Origin: Bursaphelenchus xylophilus
Lineage: Eukaryota; Nematoda; Chromadorea; Rhabditida; Aphelenchoididae
Assembly (NCBI GenBank): GCA_904066235.2
Contig: CAJFCV020000004.1
Location: 12,090,001-12,154,000 of the forward strand
DNA: 64,000 bases
Direction of reading: 5' to 3'
Shown here in pieces: positions 11,206-25,000 of this stretch. The position numbers were made by a program, and so were the translations under genes. Numbering within the stretch: position 1 is the first letter of the stretch; the number at the start of each line of letters is the position of its first letter. The notes below the pieces were generated by a model, which worked only from the letters and a program-made list of their open reading frames with translations, was not told where the DNA came from and searched no databases.

Positions 11206-13611
11206 TATCTACATATTTTTTTGCAAAATAAATAAATTAATTTTTTTGCAGAGCGATTGCTTACTGAATAAGAAGACAGGCATTGTCTGTCCTTCGAAAC
11301 GTCGTCAATTGGGGGGAAAAGACGATTGGAGAAAATATAAGATATATTTTTTCGTTTTTTGAATAGTGAAATCATGCTTATTGACAAACCGGCATATAAC
11401 GTCTCCTTCAAGTCATCCCATACGTATATTAGCAAATGGTCGGCAAGGTGGTTTTTCCTTCGATTTTTTCCTGTCATTCCCGAAATATGAGGGTTTTTAA
11501 AACTTGGTAGTTACCAAGTCACGGCAAGGGCTTTTAAAATTTGGTAAATGTCCCGGGATCCTAGATTTTTGGAAGTTGATGGTATACTGGGCGCGGCAAA
11601 GAAAATGGAAACTTATTTTTATAAGTTTTTTTTTCTTACAATCACAATTACGCAAAAGCAACGGTCATCATCAGCAACCTAGAAGGTTATTTATAACATA
11701 TTCAACCCGTTTCACCGTGGCTGCTTTTAGTAGCGATATAGAGCTTCAAACGTGACTTAAAACCTAGCCAAAACGATTGCCTATTGCATCCAGTATGGAC
11801 AGTTAATAAATATAATCTGAACACAACACCCTCCCTTATCATCTCTTTCCTGCAAAACATTGAAAAACAAGCTAAACGCTGCTTCAAGTCCTCCTCGTGT
11901 TGGGTGACGCCATTCCACCGGAACAACCGACTATTCTGCCTGCCACTTCAAGGTAATCCCATAAATATCAAAGCCCATTCGGCGGAGATGTCTCGGCCAT
12001 TACTCCGCGACATGTAGACGGATATAAAACATATATACTAGCCAAAATGGTCTGATATATCTTCAATTAACCACTTAATCAAAAAATATTTTTAATGTCA
12101 TGCCATGGAATGGCACGCGTAGTAATGCTAACACCGAAGACATGGCAATACCATGTCCAAAATACAATCTTGTAAAAAATTTCACAGACGTCCGAGAATG
12201 CCGTGTGCGTTTTTAGTACTCGAATTCCCAGGCCTGGCAATCGCGAATATACAAATTTCCCTCCGCAACCCCTAAGGACACAATTAATGAATGCCGAGGT
12301 TTGTTTGCGTTACACGGAACACCGCACATGTTTCCGTAGTATATGACATCCGAGGAAATGAGGGAAAAACAGCAGGGTTTGCGGAAAGAGTAGAAGATGA
12401 TTTATTGGTCCAAGAAGACAGGAAGTAGATGGCTCTGTTAACTGGCGCAATATTTTTTTATTTTCTAAAAATGGGAAAATATTAGAGTCCACAGAGGTAA
12501 TGAGGGGCATTTTGAGCACAAAAACTTTTTTAACGAAAAAATTCTAGAGATTACAATGAAACTTTGTGGAGTCAAAATTCAAAATCTAAGATCAAGTTCA
12601 GGCTCGGTCATTTTTGAAAGCTCAAGTTCAAGATCAAAAATTTTTCAATTTCAAGTTCAAACTCAAGCCCACAGAGATCTTTTCGGATCTCAATGGAAAA
12701 AGATGACTTTCTAACGCCAAAAATTGATAGTCTTTGAAAAAGTCTCAAGTCTATCGCCCAATGCAAGTCAATCCAGTGTAGTTAAAGCTATTTAATGACC
12801 AAGTTTTGGTCGATAATTCGTATCTCATCCAGTGCCTTATTTACAAACTAAAGTTTTAAGTGCATTATCCACAAAAGGTATTGTGAATTGTTACTTCAAA
12901 GAAAGCGGAAAAACTTGAGATCTAAACAATGATCTTGCAGTAAACTAACCTACAACTGCTTTATGCACTATTAATTATTTAATTAGTTATTAATTTCATA
13001 ACAATGTAAAGTTATTACAACCACAATAAATTTTAGCGTATTTACACTTTACTATTACATAAAAAATTACAGCCAAAAAAATCCAATTTGTCGCAAGACA
13101 CAAAGCATGATTTTTACAATGCCCGGCGGCATTGTTGGCACCTCAAACAAATGAGCGTTTTACGGAAAAAACGTTCCTGAACACGAGGCCGGAGGTCTCA
13201 AATGACCTTGAAAATACACTCTTTAGGACTTGTAATGATATTGTTGTCAATGATCTGTGCAAACAAAAAAAATGTTGACAAGTGTAATAGGCATTTGGAA
13301 CATGGGCACGGCAAATTTAGAGCGGCTCATATTGCAAAAACAGACACACTGCAAACGTATTCAGAATTAATGATATTCATGCTGAATGCCAAAATAATTG
13401 TTTTCCTACACGGTCTTGGGATAAGGTTTTATTTGGGAAATTTGTCTACTGCCCGCATACAAAAATGCAAAAGCTGTTTTTAGTGCCTGTTTGCGTCTTT
13501 GCGAAGAGATTGTAAATAGCGCAATTCAAGCGTGGCTCTATAGTACTGACCCTATTGCAACAGGGAGCACGAATTGTGGAAAGTCGCCAGGAATGGCGTT
13601 TTGGGCTCGTC

Positions 13612-14078
13612 TCCACTAACAAGGGAAATACCCCCAAATGCGACGCTCAGATTTTCTAAAATTTTGCACACACGGCCGTCATGAATTAAGCATTAGTTCC
13701 TGAAAGTTTTAGCTCGTGCTTTGCAAGCGCCGCCGAGATATTGCACGATCTTCGCCGCCGAAAGAGTACGCTAAACGCGGAGAGCGGTTGGAGAGAAAAA
13801 CACTTTTTGATCATAACTACATATGCTAGCTTCGTGCAGAAAAAATTGATTTTTTATGGAAACATTACCCTCTATGGTAGAAATAGGCATGAGACTTTTT
13901 GTGCCGAAATTCGGCAAAAATGTAAAATTTTCGACAACTTTCGATCTAAAAATCTCGGTTGTTTTTGCAAAGCGCGAGCTTGAATTCTGGCATATATTTT
14001 AGACAAAATTATTCTAAATTTATGCCAAGTTTCATCAAAATCTGAGCGTCGCACTTGGGGTACCTCCCCTGTAAATTC
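13612..14078. mobile_element. Family C element (~460 bp)
   Basis: Left end GGGAAATACCCCCAAATGCG, right end CGCACTTGGGGTACCTCCCC. The inner region shares long stretches with the copies at 15632 and 22556, including GCTTTGCAAGCGCCGCCGAG and CATAACT...GTGCAGAAAAA. Confidence 0.8.
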
Positions 14079-14496
14079 GAACAGAGAAAAATCATTTTTT
14101 TTTTGGGCAAAAGTAAATTTTTTTTTCTTTTTTATCCAGCGCCACCGATTCCGATCCTAATCTATCTCTAAATTACACATAGAACATTAGAGTACATCTC
14201 CACACATTCCCAACATTTTTAGCTGATCTTGGACGTTCAAGTGTGCAAAGGGTCCAGCGTGGTTTCTTGGGAAACGATCAAATATCACATTTTCTTGCAG
14301 AGTTACGCAGAATGTGTGAATTTCCGGCGCAGAAATGTTCCAGGTATTTTGCAGGCAAAAATTTGTGAACATTTGCTCTGTTACACTTATTTTGCTGAGA
14401 AACTATTTCTTCAATTGTTAGGGGAAATGCTGTGCGAAACAAAGGGGGATGCAGGGTTGAAAGGAAACTAAAACCTAATTTTCTTTATGGTACATT

Positions 14497-14720
14497 CAGT
14501 GGGAAATCCGATCCAATTGCAAAAAACGCACCATTGCATCCGGGAAGTATCACAAATGTGGCAAAATGCTTCCCTCTCCAAGTGAAAAGCACTTTTGAGG
14601 GTTCGGGAAGGAAGCATTTTGCCACTTTTTCCTCACTTGGAAAAGGAAGCATTTTGCCACATTTTTTATCTTTCCCATATGCAAAATGATACGTTTTTTG
14701 CCACTGGATTAGGTCCATTG
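14497..14720. mobile_element. Family A palindromic MITE, copy 7 (rearranged core)
   Basis: CAGTGGGAAATCCGATCC at left, TTAGGTCCATTG at right. The centre has an extra partial arm: the segment GGAAGCATTTTGCCAC appears twice in the same direction (about 14609 and 14646). Confidence 0.85.
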
Positions 14721-15411
14721 GGCATATATATTACATTGTGCCCAAATAAGAACTGTTTTCACTCCGGTATTTAAGAAAGACTATTTGAAAAATAAATATT
14801 TTTCAAAAAAATTACAATTTTTTATCTGTGCTGTGAAAAATGCTTTCAACGCGACAACAACAGTTATTAGGGAATATTATGTAAGTAATAATGAAGTCTG
14901 GGTATTAGTAGATATAGAGCCACATCAATAACTATCGTATGATGCGGACTCTTCAACCAGAGAAGGACCAAAAATGAACAGGTGGAAAAGTGCAACCAAA
15001 ATCATAAATAATTCTCTCGCTAAGAAGGTGGAATTGAACAGCCAGTTGAAACACAGCACTTTTTATAGCCATTTTTGTTTATCACGTAACATTATAATAG
15101 AGAAAACGTGTGAATTTCATGCAATTTAGTGCTGCTCTTTTTTACAATCGCATAAAGTTTTTAGATGTTAACAACAAGGCTTAAAAGAGCTACCAAATCA
15201 GCAAATCTATTTGTAAAAAGTTCATAACCAAAAAATCAAAAATATTATATTGTATTCCTGTTTTGGCATCACACGTTGCAGCAACGTCATTAGACAGCAA
15301 TGTTTTTAAGTTTGCTTCATTGTGCATTCTCTAGACATCTCTAGGGAGCTGGGCTTTGATCCCTCCGGTTCTCCGTCAAAGTCGGCACGTCCCAGCCACG
15401 CCAACAGAATT

Positions 15412-15628
15412 TATAAGGAAAGTACTCCATGTGCGCCACTCAAAATTTTTTGGAATTTGCACGCACTTTAGGCATAAACTATCAATTTCTCAAAATTTTA
15501 GTTTGCGTCTTTCAGTCGCGGCCGAGATATTCAACTTTGACAGTTTTGTGCTGAAAAAAATTATTTTTTTGTGGAAAAATTGAAGTCTACGGTAGAAACA
15601 GGCGTGAAATTTGCCACTTCAAAATTCA
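15412..15628. mobile_element. Family C partial element
   Basis: Starts GGAAAGTACTCCATGTGCGC and shows the CAGTCGCGGCCGAGATATTC inner motif; truncated where the full copy at 15632 begins. Confidence 0.65.
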
Positions 15629-15631
15629 CTA

Positions 15632-16083
15632 ACAGGGGAAGTACTCCAACTGCGACGCTCAGATTTTCTTTAAATTTTGCACATACGTCGGGTATGGACT
15701 AAATATCAATTCGTAAAAGTTTTAGCTCGCGCTTTGCAGGCGCCGCCGAGATATCGAACGATCTTTGCCGCCGAGAGAGCACGCTAAACGTGGAGAGCGG
15801 TCGGAGAGAAAAACGCTTTTTGGCCATAACTTTGGCCGTTCCGTGCGGAAAATTTTGATTTTTTGTAGAAACATTATCCTTTACGGTATAAATAGGCATG
15901 AAATTTTTCGTGCCGAAACGAATCAAAAAAGTCCTAAATTTTCGCCAACTTTCGATCTAAAAATCTCGCTTGTTTCTGCAAAGCGCGAGCTAGGTTCGCG
16001 CATATATCTTAGAAAAAATTGTTCTAAATTTGTGCCAAGTTTCATCAAAATCTGAGCGTCGCACTTGGAGTACTTCCCCTGTA
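15632..16083. mobile_element. Family C element, intact (~450 bp)
   Basis: AACAGGGGAAGTACTCCAAC at left and GGAGTACTTCCCCTGT at right, inverted ends of about 35 bases including GCGACGCTCAGATTTT. No coding frame of transposase type inside. Confidence 0.85.
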
Positions 16084-17179
16084 AGCAGTAACATATATAT
16101 AGTAAAATTTAACAAACCGTAAAATCCACGCCCAACTATGCCTGTACTCTGCCGGTCAACGGTCGCTGGGCATACGGAATTCTCGACAAAATACATGAGC
16201 TAAGATTTCCATGAAGCCGCAGGTGCTCTAGAACAATGTGAGCAGAATTTTAGGCAATACATATGCATAGTATATCTATCCAACCTCTTGCTCCTATTGT
16301 CTTTTTCGCTCATCCGGTAACGCTAACCCATAGGGACAAATAAACAAAGTGCATGTAATAAAATCCGCGACAATAGGCCACGTCAGAAGGTCACCGTAGA
16401 CATAACAATCTCCTTACATTAGCAGCGGCTTACTCTACATCAGCAGCGACTAACTCTTCACAATGTCATTACTAATCCCTGTAAGACTGGAATATCTGAT
16501 GAAGCCGTTTACTTTGTTCTTTGTCTCTTTTTTTGTATGACAATTATGGAAATTGCAAGCAAAAGTGGGCAATTTTGTGATGAATTGGGGCTTTAAATTA
16601 GATTCACATTAAATGTAGCTTTAGCTACAATTCTGTATAATAGCATATCATCAAAAAAATTTGCAATATTTGCAAATTTCGGGACAAACTCACCAATAAA
16701 CGTCGAGTCCCCCGCCAAAACCACAGTGCAGAAGGTCATTTGAAAATCGAATTCCTTCATTCAAAAATAGAATCTCCGCCGGCTAAGTTAGCGCAAATAA
16801 AACTTTGATCGATGAAAGAGCAAAGACCGTCGGTCATTCCCCAACAAGGAGATGCGCTCAAGTTTACGGACATATGTAGAATTACGAGGTAAATACTGAT
16901 AAAGTCAGCGAAAAAAGAAATGCAAAGCATTTCAAGGGGTAGAAAATTGGGTCACGTAATTTTTGCGAGTCCAGAAGGCTTTTGAAGCGATTTTTGAGAG
17001 ATACGATCGAAGTGCTCGATGTTGGCGTTTGCTAATATTTTCTCCTTTTTCCACAGAAACGGTAGTTCGAAAACGGAAAGAGGGAGGTCTGAAAAACTAT
17101 GCTTGTACGTAACCTTTCAAAACATAGTAATCGGTGTCAAATACGGAATCTCTGGGATGATAGAAGGGTTCTACCTCCG

Positions 17180-17587
17180 ACTGCAACGCGTTGAGCGTTG
17201 CAACGCTCAAATTTGCCTTAAATTCTTCTCGCGTTATGAGCTTTGCCTAGACATTAATTCCGAAAAGTTTTAGCTGCCGCTTTGAAGGGGCAATCAAGAT
17301 TTTCAACGATCTTTGCTCTAGAGTGCGCGGTATGTGGAGAGCGGTGAGAAAAAATTTAAAAAAATTGATTTTTTGTAGGTCGTTGCGCTATGCGGCCAAA
17401 ATAGCCATGAAAATTTGCGAGCTAAAACACGCTAAACAGAGTCGCTTTTTATCAACTTGCCACCTCAAAGTCTCTGTCTTTCTGCAAAGCGCTGGAGCCT
17501 CGCAAATTCCTTACAATTAGAAAAAACTATTCTAAATCTGATCCAAGTTTCACCAAAATCTCAGCGTCACCCTCAGTTTCCCCTTGT
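17180..17587. mobile_element. Family C element, diverged
   Basis: Left GCAACGCTCAAATTTG and right AAATCTCAGCGTCACCCTCAG with the usual inner GATATTC-like and CTTTGCTCTAGAG sequence. Ends eroded. Confidence 0.65.
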
Positions 17588-18375
17588 AAGATCCATTAAA
17601 ATGTAATCACAATAAATTCCCCAAAAGGTCGTACTACTTCCGCCCATTGCCTAAATTATTATGCGAACCCAAGGAGTCGAAATCGTAGTGGCAACTTCCT
17701 GCTTCAGCGTCTATGAATGTTAATAACGTGTAGATTCCGCAGGATGTTTGGGTCGCAAGGACGAGGAGGAGGATTTATCTCTTCGCCTCAAGCATTGGGC
17801 AGGAAGTTGACAAGAGAAATTTGGTGAATTAATTTGTACAATTCAGGTGTTCAAGAGGTATAAAGCGCAAAGTATTTGCGAATGCAGGCTACAGTAACCA
17901 CTCAAAAAAATCTAAATGAACATATGGCTATTACTGAAAGTAACTGTTTTATTCCACCAGGGCTTCATTACGCACTCCATTTTTAACCAAAACAATAATC
18001 TTTTTTTTCTAAACGTAGATGAACACGGGAATTGCGTAATTTAATCCGAACACTATTAGATGTAACACATAGACGTCACGGAAGAGGTTTATCAAAAATT
18101 GAACACAGTGGCATCACAGAGACCCCATAATCCTCCTCTCTATACATCTACGGATTCTATTTTCCTTGATAATGAGCTCTAATGAGAGCGCCTATGTAAA
18201 TTGGTGGGGATGAAAATAGGATAGGATTCGTAGTTATTTTTGATGGCCGACGTTGAGTGCAAATGACTAAAATGTTTGGCATTTGCATTGGAGGTGCTCG
18301 AAGAGACGAAGTATTATATCAAAGATAACTTTCTACTTCATGGCATACTGGAAGAGTTTTGTGGCTGTTTCTACT

Positions 18376-18493
18376 GTAGAGGGTGGCCGTGGCAACCGCA
18401 CCGGGCCAAGCCGATTTTCGCGGGCCGAAATCACTAGCCCGGCGCGGGGCTTTTTCAAATTTGCTCAGGTCCGGCCCGATTGCCATCTCTAGT
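18376..18493. mobile_element. Possible small hAT-like element
   Basis: Left TAGAGGGTGGCCGTGGCAAC and right GGCCCGATTGCCATCTCTAG are imperfect inverted ends, with GC-rich CGGGCC repeats between. Such GGCAATCGGGCC ends are typical of hAT elements. No clear 8-base target duplication. Confidence 0.45.
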
Positions 18494-19114
18494 AAAGAGT
18501 AATTTCTCAATAAAATTCAATTTTTTCTACGGGGAATTGGCTGAGATATGAATAGAAAAACCGTTTTCTCTCTGACCGCTCTCACCGTCTTGCGTATATA
18601 CTCTCTCGTCTACAAACTGCGTTGAAAGTCTACGCTGCCCTGGAATGCACAAGCAAAAACTTCACAAAGAAGCCCAAGGTGTGTCAAAAAATCAAAAGAA
18701 AATCCAACAACGAAACATCATAGAAAATTTGGGTTATATAAAAAATTTGACCGTAACCACTGAGATCTTTAATTTCCACTCAAATCCCAAGCACAACCGG
18801 AAATCACAGCCGCTATCGTAGACTTCACACTCTAAGGCTTCACTCCGCTTCCACAATGAAACCACGAGAGAGCCTATTTTTTCCGAACGAACATACGAAC
18901 CCCCGGATTAGACGGCAAATTAGTTGTAAGCGACAAAATTTAGTTTGACGGTAAGTGAATGGGGGGATTTGGCAGGATAAGCCACAAAGCAGAAGATTAA
19001 CAGGGGAACGTCACATAAAAGGGCTACAGGACATATCTATTATGAATTTTAATGAGATAAAATTAAGATTTTTTTAAATCTAACGCTTTGTGGAAGCGTT
19101 GAATTCTGTTACGC

Positions 19115-19505
19115 TCAAAAAGGAAGCACCCCAAGTCCGACGCTCAGATTCTGATGAAACATGGCTCAAATTTAACTTCATTTTTTTATAAGAATATGCG
19201 GGATTCCTAGCCCGCGCTATGCAGAAATGACAGAGATTTTTAAATAGAAAGTTGAAAAAAATGTGACACCCTTTGGCGAGCTTTGGTATGAAAATTTTTA
19301 TACATATTTCTACTGATGAGTGTAATATTTCCGCAAAAAAATAAATTTTTCCCGCGCCAAACTACGAAGATACGGACAAAAAGTTTTTCATCTCGGATCG
19401 GTCATTTTGCGTACTCTATAGGCCGCAGAGATCATTGAATACCTTGGCTGCTTGCGTACAAAATTTCAAGAAAATCTGAGGGTCACACTTGGAGTACTTC
19501 CCCCA
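19115..19505. mobile_element. Family C element, diverged
   Basis: Left GAAGCACCCCAAGTCCGACG, right CACACTTGGAGTACTTCCCC. Inner sequence matches the copy at 22556 (AGAAATGACAGAGATTTTTA). Confidence 0.75.
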
Positions 19506-20244
19506 AAATACAACGCCAATTTCCTAGCACAAAATTAATGAAAACCCCGGCCCTTGTGACCACCGTAGCGCACAGATTGCCCTAATACACAACAACAAGT
19601 CAAAGACTCACTTGCTTCATATATGAAGATCCGGAAATTTCTGATTCATTCTACGATTTTCTTTGTTGTTTTATCTTCTGACACGAAAAAACGAACTTTG
19701 AAGTCAAAAAATAAAAGGCTGAATTTAAAGCAAAGAAGATTCAAATTTTCGGGACGTTTCGAGCGTTCCGAAAAACAATCTTTCAGTGTCCAACCGGATC
19801 GCCGGATGGATCCGGTCTTGTTTTGGCGGGCCCCTTTTTTATTTGATTCAGAATGAGGAAAAAGAAAATAGAAGAAACGGGAAGTGTAAGGGCATCCATA
19901 CGGCGTCAAAAACACAATAAAAAATTGGACGTGTGCACCATGGTGGATGGACTAATCAGGAACAAGATCAAGTGGGCTGCAGATCCTGCACAGAGTTCTC
20001 TTGCCAAAGTTTTTAAGCAAGACAATTTGCTTTATGCACTCAAATTTTCTTACAAGGAAAGTACCTTTATGGGGGCTGCTATGGGTACTTTCCTTGCCAA
20101 AGTTTTTTAGCGGTCTCTGAATTAGCCGCTCACCAATCCCTGGAAGTTTTGGCTTGCGTTTACCAGCAACGGCCGAGAAATCTCAATTTTTTGTCATTGA
20201 GATAACACCCGAAAGAAGGACGGGACAAGACAAGAGTTTTGCCC

Positions 20245-20393
20245 ATATCAGACTGTCGGGAAAATAATGGGAATTGGTCGCCGCAATATGTTTCGTCTCG
20301 TCACAGTCGCGCACCAAATCTCCAGCCACGGATAGCCGTCGAGAAGTGATGATGGGCGATTTCAAGACGCATTATTTTCCCAACAAACTGACG
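20245..20393. mobile_element. Family B palindromic MITE, copy 2
   Basis: ATCAGACTGTCGGGAAAATA at left, ATTATTTTCCCAACAAACTG at right; intergenic. The right end carries two substitutions. Confidence 0.85.
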
Positions 20394-21364
20394 CCTTTCC
20401 CATTCCACACGGAACTTTGTAATTTTTTGTGAAAATTATTTGTGTTTGATCCCGATATTTTGAACACGTATGGAAAAAGCTGCAATATAATCTCAAAAGC
20501 GCAAGCTAGAAACCTCGGATGTGTTGGGTATTCTTACAATAAGAGAATTCCACTTTACTCTAGATTTAAGCCAAATTTCATCTACTTTTTGTTTGTCACT
20601 TGTCAAAAGACAGTTAAATCCGAGGTCTTTCTTTTTTACTATAACTTGTTACACTTGTGGACCGGTTGCGCTTTCTGCCTTGTTGATGTTTTTCAAAATG
20701 ATTGAAGCTTTACGTAAGAGCAGATCTTTCGATTTGCTTATATCCCAGGGTAAATTTACCACCAGGGTTATGTGTTTTGTGGCATGGACAAACTCGGTCC
20801 ATCACCCTAATATGTATTCGCATCTTCAAAACCGAGGAAGTATTATGGTCATCCAATTTGCACGAGCCAAGTGCAGATCATTATAAATATCAGGGTATCC
20901 TTGGCCGACTGTGTGTCGTATTAGCTTCCCTATGTAAATGTGCCCACAAAATCGTGTGTTCTGTGACCTAAACGAGATCATAGCGCAATCGTCGGCTGCG
21001 TAATAAATCACAGGTAATTCGACTATAAATGGCATAGCCATCATAGCTTATTTAATTGAGCTTATGTGCTGTCTCCTTCTAATCTCGTATCGCCTCGCAC
21101 ATTCATTTTGGCACTACGGCGTTTTGGGTCAGCGACAGTGGGTCTATGATACTTTATTTTGAATAGCCCCATCGTTGTATGCACGGGGAGGTGATGAGAA
21201 TACTGCAGATAGAAATAAGTATTATAAAAAAACGGTTTAGCTTCTGGAATTGTGCATATATTGAGGTATCTTACCCATGGATTTTCTTTTACGGGAAACT
21301 TTAGATCTTTTTCGTAGCACATACAGTAGGCCGGCGCCCGTAAAGCACAGGCTAACTCTAGCTA

Positions 21365-21525
21365 AAGTTAAAACAAGTGGTTATGTTGCAAGCCTTCTCC
21401 AAGTCTCCCTTGAGCTTTCACCGAGGGTCTGCAAAGCTTCTAATGGCCTTGCTAAAGCACGTATAGACACCTCTACAACCCTTTGTTTGACCCGAACTGT
21501 CGTCGACCCGAAAAGTCGGGTTCAA
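21365..21525. repeat. Family D dispersed repeat, copy 2 (reverse)
   Basis: Reverse complement of the family: GACCCGAACTGTCGTCGACC and GGCCTTGCTAAAGCACG blocks, GCAAGCCTTCTCC at the other end. Confidence 0.7.
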
Positions 21526-22051
21526 TTCGTTTCTATGTACGTTGCAAGAATTCCTTTCTTCTATAATTTAATTGCTGTATTTTCTGCCTGATCACTGATA
21601 TTTCCTCCAGTTTAATTCCTTCAAATTTCCAACTGACCTCCGACCCTAACCGTGCTAATTTTTATTTTATCAGCGCCCTCAGTATGTATGCCCCCTTATT
21701 TATGCATTACGGATTAGCGGTTGATAAAACGTGGTTCCATTAATACCACGGAGTTATTATTATTTGATAAAGGAGCGTAGCATTTCTAGTTTAATTAGAG
21801 GACCGATTGCAAACTCTTTCAGTGATTTCTGACCGAGTTTTATAAACAAAGTTTAGCAGTGGAGTCAGAAAACAAATCGATTGTTTTCCGGGGCTGTTTT
21901 GGCAAAAAAACTTTGTTGTTTTCAGTGATGTTGCAGGCCTCATGTTCCAATTTTCGGAAATGTTCTTTTTTTGTCATACTGTAATATAATGTCGCGAAAA
22001 AAATTCGTGAATTCCAGAGATTAATTTCATGACCACATTCTCGTTTCTAGG

Positions 22052-25000
22052 ATGGACCTGCTGCAAATATCGCTAATAGCCTGTCTTTTTGCTGCTGTAT
22101 CTTCTGCAAACGCGCAGCCATGCGCCCAAAAGATTGGCCGTGCACCGAGCTACATAGCCTGTGCTTGCAACACGACTTATTGCGATCAAATCCCCAATGT
22201 AACAACGCTGAAAAACGGGCAATTCGCGGTCCTAGAAACAGACGAAGATGGTAAACGGGGAGAGCTGAAACTTGGAAACATTGGGGAAAAATTGACCGTC
22301 AAAACAGGAAATGGTAAGACACGCTTCTCATTTTTTTCCCATTTATGCCTCAATAATACGACATTGATAAAATGACATTTTTAGAAAAGATCATTATTCG
22401 GCTGGATCCGAAAACAACTTATCAAGAGATCCTCGGCTTTGGTGCAGCCTTTACGGATTCGGTTGGCGTGAATTTGAGATCCTTGTCAAATGAACTGCAA
22501 CAAAGCATCTTGGAACAATATTTTGGCAAAAACGGTGAGTTAAAATCCAAACTAACAGGGGAAGTACTCCAAGTGCGACGCTCAGATTTTGATGAAACTT
22601 GGCACAGATTTAGAATAATGTTTTCTAAGATATATGCGAGAATCCTAGCTCGCGCTTTGCAGAAACAACCGAGATTTTTAGATCGAAAGTCGGCCAAAAT
22701 TTAGGACTTTTTGCCGAATTTCGGCACGAAAAGTTTTATGACTATTTCAACCGTAAAGGATAATGTTTCTAAAAAAATCAAATTTTTCCGGGCGAAACTG
22801 TCAAAGTTATGGGCTAAAAGCGTTTTTCTCTCTGACCGCTCTCCACGTTTAGCGTGCTCTCTCGGCGGCAAAAATCGTTCGATATCTCGGCGACGCCCGC
22901 AAAGCGCGAGCTAAAACTTTCAGGAATTGATATTTAATCCCTACCCGACGTGTGTGCAAAATGTAAAGAAAATCTGAGCGTCGCACTTGGAGTACTTCCC
23001 CTGGAAATAAAATACATGGTTCACTAGAAGATCCCATAAAATTTATTACAAAGGAAGGACTTAAAACGCAGCCCTCATATTTTGAAGAACCTTGGCACCA
23101 CTTTTGGTGATTTTGCTTACCATATGCGTGATTCCTCGCCCGTGCTTTGCACAAACGGCCAAAATTTTTTCGGTCGACGGCTGGCGAAAGAATAAATGGC
23201 TGTCGCGAATCTTGCCATTAAAATTTCCATTCTTGTTCCTACTTTTTTCAAATATTCCTCATCTAACCGTATTTTTATAAACCTAAAGAAATTTTCCCAC
23301 CAAATCCCGCAAAAGAAACTTTGTAACTCTCGGATCGCTTTTCCATTTTCTTTGTTTTCAAATTCCTGGCAAACGCAGAGCAAACATTACTGGAATGGTA
23401 CGGTCGTTCCATCTCTAAACTTTGATCTTGCTCACATTGAACTCTTGAGGAAGTCGAACTGTGCTGTGAAGAGGGATTAGGGTTTGCGGTTTTTGTCGTG
23501 TGAAGAGATCCGAACGGGTAGTCGCGTGAAAATGATATTGAGCTCAAGAGATTGGAAGATTTTACAAAAGACTTACAAGTGCCCCAGGTTTCTTTTCTTT
23601 GTTTTTTTGAAGTTGATCACAAACCTCAGGCATAAGCCACAAGTCTCATCCTGAAAGGATTAGCTTGCAGTTTGTCGAGATATTCAACGGTCTTACGGCC
23701 GAGAGAGCACCGCATATGTCTGTCAGAAAAAGTGATATAAATTTAGGCCAAGTTTCATCAAAATCGCAGCGTCCACTTGTGCTGCCTTCTCTGTTTGATG
23801 GAAAAAAGAAAAAGATTGTAATGTACATATTTACATACTTTTTTGCGGCAATTGTTACACAGCCATAAAGGACGAAACAACAGGAAGACGATAATCTATA
23901 CCAAGCTTTTTGAATAGTCTTATCCAAAATTGCAGACAAATCATTTTCTCGATGGCTGTAGAACTCAGCAACCTCAGCCTGTCAACCTTAGAAATATTAC
24001 ATCCAATATTCTAGGCATTGGCTACACTCTCGGCAGAGTTCCAATAGCTTCAACCGACTTTTCGTGGGGTGAATATTCCTATCTTGACAAAGAGGATGAT
24101 TTTGACCTCAGGACGTTTAATCTGACAAAAGAAGATTTCGATTTGAAGATTTCGTTCATCAAAAGAGCCGAGCAATTGCTTGGCCGTCCACTGAACTTGG
24201 TGGCGTCGCCATGGTCAGCTCCCGCGTGGATGAAGACGAATGGGAAGATGATTCATGGAGGACGTTTGAGTGGGAGATGCCCAGGGAAGTATTACGAAAC
24301 TTGGGGGAAATATTACATACGGTAAGTGGATTTGTTGCAGTTGTCTTACATATAGTGTTTTATTGTAGATTCTTCGAAGAGTACCATAAAAATGGCCTTG
24401 ATTTTTGGGGACTAACGACTCTGAACGAACCCTCAAGCGGCAGGATTCCATTCTATCCATGGCAAAGCATGTACATGTCACCAGAGGATCTTCGGTAACA
24501 CAGTTGTCAATTTTTCTCATTTGTTTTGCATATTTCAGCTCATTCATCAACGTATACCTCGGGCCGAACATGAAAGCCAACCAGGTCACGAAAGATGTCA
24601 AGATCATGGTAAACGACGACAATGTGCATAATTTGCCAGACTATGTGCAAAATGTCTTCGATGACTCGGAGACGGCCAAATATGTCGATGGAATCGCAAT
24701 TCACTGGTATCACAATGACTTCTCGAACTTGGAGCGTTTGCGTGAGACCAATAAAAGATGGCCAAACAAATTTGTCTTGTCAACAGAGGTAGGAAAAATA
24801 CAAGCCATAGGGGTTTAGCCTATGTACGATAAATTTCGACGTATTTGCAAAACTTTAAGCTATGTTTTCAAAGACAAATGTGAAATGTCGCCATATCCCT
24901 AGCTCGCGCATTGCTGAAACCACCAAGATTTTTTTGGTCAAAAGTTGGAAAAAAGTGAAACATTGCTTTGCGAGATTTGAAAGGAAAATTTTCGTTTCTA

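Larger units (their letters stand above)
8110..13600. other. Gene-poor intergenic stretch
   Basis: Apart from the family A copy at 10958 and the B-like element at 10108, I see only short, non-conserved frames here. AT-rich segments near 12960-13060 and 9070-9130 are simple sequence. The stretch at 10320-10620 is locally GC-rich and could hold a promoter, but no gene is attached to it. Confidence 0.6.
16090..22048. other. Gene-poor intergenic stretch upstream of gba
   Basis: Besides the repeats listed separately, nothing recognisable. Open frames near 19623, 19853 and 20442-20970 lack domains, good splice sites or codon bias. A direct repeat TTGCCAAAGTTTTTA/TTGCCAAAGTTTTTTA flanks 20001-20107. 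The last 20 bases form the probable trans-splice acceptor of gba (TTTCTAG at 22044-22050). Confidence 0.55.

Noticed and set aside
19623..20110. Two frames, one with a signal-peptide-like start
   Set aside because: Lys-rich, repeat-containing, no splice sites that extend them, and no homology I can recall.
20442..20971. Three overlapping plus-strand frames that might be a decayed transposase
   Set aside because: No DDE/D-type spacing, helix-turn-helix or zinc-finger pattern is visible.
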